A stretch of DNA of 64,000 nucleotides from Clarkia xantiana subsp. parviflora (taxonomy: Eukaryota; Streptophyta; Magnoliopsida; Myrtales; Onagraceae), in assembly GCA_036873135.1 (NCBI GenBank), contig JAPTYO010000027.1, positions 2,561,195-2,625,194 on the forward strand, given 5' to 3'. The notes under the pieces were generated by a model, which worked only from the letters and a program-made list of their open reading frames with translations, was not told where the DNA came from and ran no database searches. The position numbers and the translations under genes are program-made. Of this stretch, positions 57,599-64,000 are shown piece after piece; positions within the stretch are counted from its first letter, which is position 1; every line of letters begins with the position of its first letter.

Positions 57599-60322
57599 AT
57601 GTCTGGTAAGGATTTCTTCCTTGTTACTCGTGTATCTCTTCTTTCATCTTTGCTTAGTCTGTTTGCGATTTTCCGAAAAACCCAATGTACCTTTCTTTGC
57701 CATGGTTAATTTCAGACAGTGGATCTGGTTCCGAGGGGAGAAAACCCTTCAACTTTGACTATGCACTCGACGAGATTTCCAGCACTGCTTACGATGGAGC
57801 TCTCCGGGAGGGATGCATCACCTCTACCTGGGAACCTCGGTTCCCATATCCCTGGCCCCGCCTCTCGAGTAACCTTGAGGTTACTCGTCCCAGGAAAGGG
57901 GAGGTGTTTGTCTCTACGGGGCAAATATCAGCGGGGATTAGATTCCTCTTCTGTGGCAATCTGGTCGAGATGTGCCAGCACTACAAGACGCATCCAACCA
58001 CCTTCTCTCCCCATGCCATACGCCTGTGGAACGCCTTCCAGGTCCTCTGCTTCCGACAGAAGTGGGTTTACAGCCTCAAGCTCTTCCAGACCTTCTACGG
58101 GATGAAGTGCAACGAGGCGGGGGTCTGTGCCTTCTACCCCTGTATGCCGAAGTGGAACAAGACGCAACTCGGGTTGTGCAACTGGACCAATGACACCTGG
58201 AAGGTGGTCAAGGGTCGGGGACTCCTGGTCGACACGGGGTCCGATAATAGTGGGTGGAAGAGGAGCTACTTCTTCATCCAAAACTCCTCGATCCCGTGGC
58301 CCCGATGGGAGGTGGAAGCGGACTCTCCTCCCCCTTACCACACCTACACCGATGAAGACTTCCAGACTGTTAAACTTATCCAGATCTACCGATTGGGGAA
58401 GTCCTACATTCCCCTCGATGCCAATTCTCTCGTGGAGCGGGACCTGGTGAATGCCATGATCCGACTCCTCGACATAGTTTCCGGGGGGCATCTCTTCGAC
58501 GGCCCCTCCAATATGGTTCCCTGGGTAACATCTCTAACCTCTGTTTTTTACTGTTTGCAACTAAGAAGGTATCCGTGCTGACCAATCTGATCCTTAAGCA
58601 GGGGGAGACCGATGCTGTCCGCCCTACGCGGAAGAGGAAGTCAGCCAAGAAGGCTGCTGCTCCATCGGGATCTCCTTCCGCGGAGCGGCCAAAGCGGAGC
58701 CGCGTGGAGGTGGACAAGCTCTTCGACGTCCAGACCGCCGAAGAATGTAAAAAGCTCCGCCTCGCTATTAAATCGTACAGGAAGCTGGTTCCGAAGGAGC
58801 TGATTCCTTCGACCGTGGAGGCCCGCATCGCCGATGTCAAACGTGTCCTCCGGGGAAACTCTTCGTCTCCTGAAGGCGGGCTACTACAACTACCGCAGGA
58901 AGGACCAATATGTCTCCCGACGCATTTTGGTGTAAGGGCTCTAATGAACTTCCTGATTACGTTTCTGAAGCCTCCTCTCGTCCTCTAGGTGCAGGTCACC
59001 CGGGGACTCCGTCGGGTGCTGGAGCCTCAGCAGGTGCACCACCTTCAGCAGGGGCGCCTCCTTCCGCGGGGGCACCATTTTTCTCCAGTGGTGGGACCCC
59101 GACCGGCGAACAATTTCGTCAGGTGGAGAGCCTGGACTCCTCCGAGGAGACTGATGAGGGTGGCTCCCTTCGCCATCGTTGGAGGACGGGGCAGTCCCCG
59201 CTGAAACCAACCTCCAAGGGGCTGCCCCCCTCGCCTTCTTCATGATAGCAGCGACAACCGTCGCCCATCCACGATTTCACTCCTTCCCCAGCCCGGGGTG
59301 GGTAGGAGGCACGCCCCTCCACGACCCAAGTCGGCCCTTCTCCTCTTCCCCTCGACGGGAGTTTTTACAAGGCCTTCGACCCCGCACAGGAGGATGCTCC
59401 CTGGACCCCGATCCAAACGTTGCAAGGGGTCCAGCTCCGACAAGGGGACACATATCCGAAGCTGGCTTTACACCTGGTAGCAGGCTCCATCCTGCCAACT
59501 ATGAGGTATCCGATCACCTTAGATCGGGAGGACATGCGCCGAGATGTGCAGGAAATGTACATGCGTCGGATAGAGGTAAGACATTCACTTTTCTTTTCTT
59601 CATCAATAAGACCGGTTGCTCATCCACTGATACTTCTTTTCCTTCCTTCGCAGGAGATGGGGGACATCAACCGTTCCATCGGGTACCTCTTCGCCTTCGA
59701 GGAGGCCCTGGAGCAAGAGCGGGCGGTCACGACCAAGCTTAAGGAGGATCTCGCGGCCTCCGAGTCTTCGCGGGGAAAACTGGCCAAGGAGCAGGCCATC
59801 CTCGACCGAAAGAATCGGGACCTCCAAAAGCAGGCTCGTGACTTCGAGGGGCTCCCGAAGCGGGAGCAGTAGGAGCGGCGAGTTTCTGAGGACAAACTTG
59901 TCCTGGAAAAGAGGGCTCTAGAGGAGCGGATCGCCAAGGTTCCTGCGCAGCTGGTCACGGCCGAGACCAAGGGCCGGGAGGATTATCGGGGGTCCGAAGA
60001 CTTCCAGGCTGATGCTGTAAAGTTCTGCAGCTCGGAGGTGGAGAACACCCTCTTCAATGCAGTTGAGGAACTTCACCTGGAGTATGGCGACGCCATTAAC
60101 TTCGACAAGTCTCCATCTCTCGCTCCCTTCGCGAAGAAATACTTTGCTCTCTCGGAGGAGAGTGATGAGGGGAGCACTCCCGCGATTGTTGAAGACACAG
60201 CAGAGCCTCCAAGTGCTGATGCCCCGATAATCGACCCTCTAGCGGCTGAACCTGTGGAGCCTTCTACCACAGACCTCGTGGATCCTGTTCCCGCTGATGC
60301 TGCCGACAAGGACCAAGCCTAA
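57599..60322 (+). pseudogene. I opposite-strand gene, 'putative gypsy type transposon' family-like, broken
   Basis: Proposed exons: 57599-57605, 57716-58524, 58566-about 58929, 58989-59575, 59654-60322. Introns have GT...AG ends (gtaagg/tttcag, gtaaca/actaag, gtaagg/ctctag, gtaaga/ttcgcag), and phases agree at the first, second and last. Exon 2 encodes an intact domain of about 270 residues (GIRFLFCGNLVEMCQHY, FSPHAIRLWNAFQVLC, FQTFYGMKCNE). This matches my memory of the plant family Pfam calls Transposase_28; the function of that family is unknown. Exon 3 has a Lys/Arg-rich segment (TRKRKSAKKAA, possible nuclear signal) and a frameshift near 58850. Exon 4 has Gly/Ala/Pro repeats and three stops (59243-59305). 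Exon 5 is a coiled coil with a TAG near 59870 and an acidic tail. Confidence 0.72.
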
Positions 60323-60431
60323 CTGCTTATCTTTAGAGTCCTTGTACTTTCCTCGTTTTTGTAATCCTCGAGCCTTTGAGCCTTTATGAATATCAGACTT
60401 TCTTTGTTCCGATTTCCCATTGCACTTCTCA
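60323..60431. other. Gap between the opposite-strand gene and the repeat array
   Basis: 3' flank of the gene. No clear polyadenylation motif here; aataaa occurs at 60618-60630 inside the array hairpin. Confidence 0.5.
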
Positions 60432-61075
60432 AAGCGACTTTACTTACTTAAGGCGAAACCTCAACACTTAAGATATTTTCATACATCACTTAAGACGATT
60501 TAACTCCCTGCGCCACTCAAGGCGACTTAATCTCGTGCATCACTTAAGGCGACTTTCTCTCGTGCACCACTTAAGGCGACTTTCTCGTGCACCACTCAAG
60601 GCGTCTTTAACAACACTTAGAATAAATCTAAGAATCATGCATCACTCAAGACGACTTAATCTCGTGCATCACTTAAGAAGACTTTATCTCGTGCACCACT
60701 TAAGACGGCTTTTCTTGTTCACCACTCAAGGCGACTTTTCTCGCGCACCACTCAAGGCGACTTTCCTCGCGCACCACTCAAGGCAACTTTCCTCGTGCAC
60801 CACTCAAGGCGACTTTTCTCGCGCACCACTCAAGGCGACTTTTCTCGTGCACCACTCAAGGTGACTAAATAAAGCTTAGAATAAATCTAAGAATAATTCT
60901 GATCGGAAGCAACCTCTTTATTCATTGATGGCACAAAATTTTCTTACATCGAATCAAATGATAAATAACATACACCACTTAAGGCGATTTTACATCGGGC
61001 ACCACTTAAGGCGACTTTTCATCGGGCACCACTTAAGGCGACTTTTCATCGGGCACCACTTAAGGCGACTTCTCA
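60432..61075 (-). repeat. I 27-bp repeat array
   Basis: About twenty units related to caccacttaaggcgactt, split by a short unique segment (60890-60970). It is shorter and more diverged than in X/Y. Hairpin cttagaataaatctaag at about 60616 and 60876. Confidence 0.9.
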
Positions 61076-62160
61076 CCAAGCATGACATTTCTTCAAGTGT
61101 TCGCCACTAAAAGAATGCTTCAATGCTCTGCCATCAAGGTCTTCCAACTTGTACGCATTTGGAGCTGGCATCCCCACGACCTTGTAAGGTCCTTCTTATT
61201 TTGGTGACATCTTGTTGATTCGATCCAAAAGGGTAAACTCGTTGCGACGCCAAACCAGCTCCCCGACGAAGAATTGTCGGGACTTAACTCGCCGATTGTA
61301 ATACCTGGCCGTCGCCAAGCGCATTCGAGCCTGGACTTCATCGGCTTCCCGCCTCTTCTCTTCGAGCAAGTCCAAATCTAGACGTCTCATTTCATCATTC
61401 GTCAAAGGCTCGTAATATCTCATCCGATGGGATGCCACAGCTACCTCCACGGGAGCAACAACCTCTGTGCCATAAACAAGCCCAAACGGAGTCTCCCTGG
61501 TTGATCGTTTGGGTGTTAACCGCCCAAAGCACGTTTTCCAGTTCGTTCAGCCATTTGCCCTTCAAGGCATAGACCCTTTTCTTCAGGCCATCCATCACGA
61601 TTTTATTGGCTGACTCCACCTAGCCATTATTCTGAGCATGGTGGACAGAGGCTGTCCGATGCTCGATGTTCAACTCTTCCAGATACTCCTTCACCTGAGT
61701 CCCGTTAAACGGTGGACCATTGTCGCTGATCACCACCTTGGGAATCCCGTATCTGGATACGATATGGGTTTGGAGAAACTTGACGATCTGGTTCCCCGTC
61801 GTCTTGGCCAACGCCTTCGCTTCTATCCATTTCAAAAAATAGTCAATAGCCGCCAGCAAATATTTACACTGACCTTGTGCTTGCGGGAGGGGTCCCACTA
61901 AGTCGATGCCCCACTGCGCGAAGGGCCAAGCACTCCTAATGGACGTCAGATTAGCAGCCGGAGCCATGATGTTCGGGGTGTACCTCTGGCACGCGTCACA
62001 GGATACGACCAACGCCGTCGCCTTCTTGCTCATCGTAGGCCAATAATAGCCCAAGTTCAACACTTTCCTCATAATGGATCGGGCCCCCTCATGACAAGCC
62101 GCGACCCCTTCATGCACCTCCTTCAGGATTCGACTTGTGTCGGGCTCAGCCACACACTTC
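61076..62160 (-). pseudogene. I integrase
   Basis: Minus strand. Zinc finger HEGVAACH ... CDACQ, core WGIDLVGPLP and SDNGPPFNG. At the third catalytic segment a TAG (61620) replaces Gln in NNGQVES. A 5-bp deletion near 61515 shifts frame inside LWAV, and a TAA replaces the Trp of the C-terminal WEGPY motif (about 61197). Full family length would run to about 61085. Confidence 0.92.
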
Positions 62161-63340
62161 AAGTACGGAGTCGAGAACCAGCCCTTCTTGTATAGCTGAT
62201 TGTCCAGCATCACGTAATTAGCAGCGATCCGACGTATCCTGTCAGCTACTACTCGATTATCGAGGACTGCCCCCGTAGTCATATACGTGACTATTGGGGT
62301 CATCCAAGTGAGCTCCTCCTCCGATCCTGCTTCAATAGCACACACCTGCGTCGGGTCGGTGGTCGACAAGATCTCTTTCTCCAAGAAGTGTACCTTCCGA
62401 TTTTCCTCCAGGGGTGCCCCCAAGGCAAATTTGCTCAAGGCGTCTGCCTCCACGTTTTCTTCCCTCGGGATCGCCTCGATGTCGAAGCTTTTAAAGCTCT
62501 CCTTCAAGACTTGCACCTCGCGAAGGTACTTCCTCATCATTGGACTCTTCGCCTCGTATCGCCCTTGGACTTGGTTCACAATCAGGGCCGCGTCACACTT
62601 CACTCTCAAGTGGGCAACTCCTGTAGCTTTGGCAATTTTCAGGCCCGTGATGAGAGCCTCGTACTCAGCTTCATTGTTCGTGGCCCTAAACGTTAAGGCC
62701 AAAGCATATCGAAGCGGCTCACCTCTGCCTGGTGGTATAAATACAAACCCTGCTCCTGATCCCTCTGAACTCGAGGAGCCATCCGTGTACATCTCCCAGG
62801 TATGTTCCTCGTTTGGCTGTTCTGATTGCTCTGCCATCTCTGGTTGTTCTGCTATCGGGACCTCCATGGTTGCCCCCTCTACGGGGCCCGCTTCTTCCAG
62901 ATCGGGGGCTGTAGACTCTGCTATGAAATCCGCCAATGCCTGGCCCTTAATAGCCGTTCTCGGAGCAAAGTGTATGCGAAACTCACTAAGCTCGACTGCC
63001 CATTTCACTAATCTCCCCGACGCATCAGGTCGGTTCAAAAAATGCTTCAGAGGCTGGTTCGTCAACACAGTAATCTCATGCGCGTGGAAGTAAGGCCTCA
63101 GCTTCCGGGCAGTAATAATCAACGCAAAGAGATACTTCTCAACGGCGGGATAATTCATTTCAGATTTGGCAAACGCCTTGCTTACATAATAGACGGGATC
63201 TTGATTACCCTCGACAACCTTCACTAACACAGAGCTAAAGGCAAATTCAGAAACAACCAAGTAATGATAGAGCGGCTCGCCTGGAGCCGGTTTCGCCAAC
63301 GGCGGGAGGGTGCGAAGGTGCTGCTTGAGTGCCTGGAACG
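62161..63340 (-). pseudogene. I dual RNase H
   Basis: Open on the minus strand from 63299 through the gypsy RNase H (DPVYYVSKAFAKSEMNYPAVEK, LTNQPLKHFLNR) and the second RNase H (YTDGS, NNEAEYEAL, CDAALIVNQ, ENVEADALS) into integrase. This is the longest intact stretch of I. It digests the RNA strand during reverse transcription. A frameshift near 63380-63340 separates it from RT. Confidence 0.92.
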
Positions 63341-64000
63341 CCTCTTCACACTTGGTGGTCCACTCAAACTTCTTGTTGGCCCTTAGGACTTCAAGAAGCG
63401 ATTCATGGCAGCCAGTCGACCATTCAGCACTTGCACCTCCCGGTGGTTTATCGGAGACTGCATCTCCTCGATCACCCTCAGCTTCTCGGGGTTCACCTCA
63501 ATTCCTCTCTGACTCACCATAAAGCCCAGAAACTTCCCCGAGTGGACCTCGAAGGCGCATTTTGTCGGGTTCAAGCGAACCTGATGAAGCCTCATCCGTT
63601 CAAACGCCGTGGCTAGGTTGTGCACATGATCCTCAGCTTGTCAGGACTTCACCAGCATATCGTCCACGTAAGCCCCCATGGTTTTCCCCAGCATATCTCC
63701 GAACAGCTTGTTCACCATCTGCTGGTAGGTTGCCCCGGCATTGATCAGTCCGAAAGGCATGACATCGTAATGATAGATGTCGCTATCAGCATAAAAGGCA
63801 GTGTGGGGGGCGTCTTCCTTAGCCATCTTGATCTGGTTATAGCCCGAGTACGCATCCATGAAGCTCAACAGCTCATGTCCCGACGTGGCATCCACCAGCT
63901 GGTCGATTCTTGGGAGCGGGTAACAATCCTTCGGGCAAGCTTTATTCAGTTCGCAGAAATCGACACATATCCGCCACTTCCCATTGCTCTTCTTCACCAG
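63341..64000 (-). pseudogene. I reverse transcriptase, partial
   Basis: Minus strand, from the window edge: SNGKWRICVDF, ELNKACPKDCYPLPRID, FMDAYSGYNQI, FYADSDIYHYDVMPFGL and the active site AYVDDMLVKS (about 63650-63680). A TGA at about 63640 precedes HNLATAFERM, then thumb segments LNPTKCAFEV and GKFLGFMVSQRGIEVNPEK. The upstream part is outside. This copy shows what Y has lost at its 53005 junction. Confidence 0.92.

Larger units (their letters stand above)
44628..64000 (-). mobile_element. I: Tat-type Ty3/gypsy element, 3' part, split by X/Y
   Basis: Minus orientation. The 3' LTR is in two pieces (44628-44721 and 56417-57042) around X/Y. Then come the purine tract, an opposite-strand gene (57425-60322), a 27-bp repeat array (60432-61075), integrase, dual RNase H, and RT, which leaves the window at 64000. 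gag and the 5' LTR are outside. Several stops and frameshifts make it defective. Confidence 0.9.

Noticed and set aside
57928..58491. 187-codon minus-strand frame inside the I opposite-strand gene
   Set aside because: Complement of exon 2, which shows recognisable protein-family features on the plus strand; the complement does not.
1..64000. Cellular genes, tRNA or rRNA genes
   Set aside because: No cloverleaf-like or rRNA sequence noticed; all recognisable coding motifs are retroelement proteins or their additional ORFs. tRNA-like matches are primer binding sites only.

Overview
The window is nuclear DNA of a flowering plant and consists essentially of nested LTR retrotransposons. I found no single-copy cellular gene, rRNA or tRNA. 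The evidence is initiator-tRNA-type primer binding sites (PBS) beside Ty1/copia gag and RT, TGGCGCC-type PBS beside Ty3/gypsy gag-PR-RT-RH-INT, purine tracts, TATA boxes in LTRs, and several clean target-site duplications (TSDs). The species cannot be named from sequence. Element names (A0, A1, B, C, D, E1, E2, F, G, H, I, X, Y) are mine.

Layout. 1-3679: 3' part of A0 (+). It sits in a copia fragment D (-, 3680-6267). D lies against the 3' end of a long copia element C (-, 6268-22949). C is split by A1 (+, 6502-16552, TSD TTTAG), a complete 10-kb element without pol. 22950-24523: E1 (-), which carries a gene-like unit on its opposite strand. E1 is cut by E2 (+, 24524-30830, gag-PR only). E2 holds the small element F (-, 25587-28857), which holds the smaller G (+, 26676-28334, TSD TATAT). 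E2 is cut by H (-, from 30831). H contains B (-, 31978-42280, TSD TATGT), a second complete member of the A family, and then a 66-bp palindrome-rich tandem array. H is cut at 44628 by I (-), which runs off the right end. The 3' LTR of I is split by a three-LTR composite X/Y (-, 44722-56411, TSD GCGGT) of a closely related family. Nesting therefore reaches about six levels (E1 > E2 > H > I > X > Y).

How the parts relate. I and X/Y are Tat-type Ty3/gypsy elements: gag, aspartic protease, RT, RNase H, a second RNase H, integrase, then a tandem-repeat-rich 3' region. In I, a multi-exon gene on the opposite strand (TATA at 57425, ATG at 57599) lies between the 3' LTR and the repeats. Its product resembles the plant 'putative gypsy type transposon' family. 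X/Y have lost it. E1 and the A family (clearest in B) carry comparable opposite-strand units, and H may carry the start of one. All coding regions are broken by stops, frameshifts or deletions. A1 and B look structurally complete but non-autonomous, with only a gag-like remnant and a dead protease remnant. Long open frames inside tandem arrays are by-products of repeat lengths divisible by three or of low complexity.
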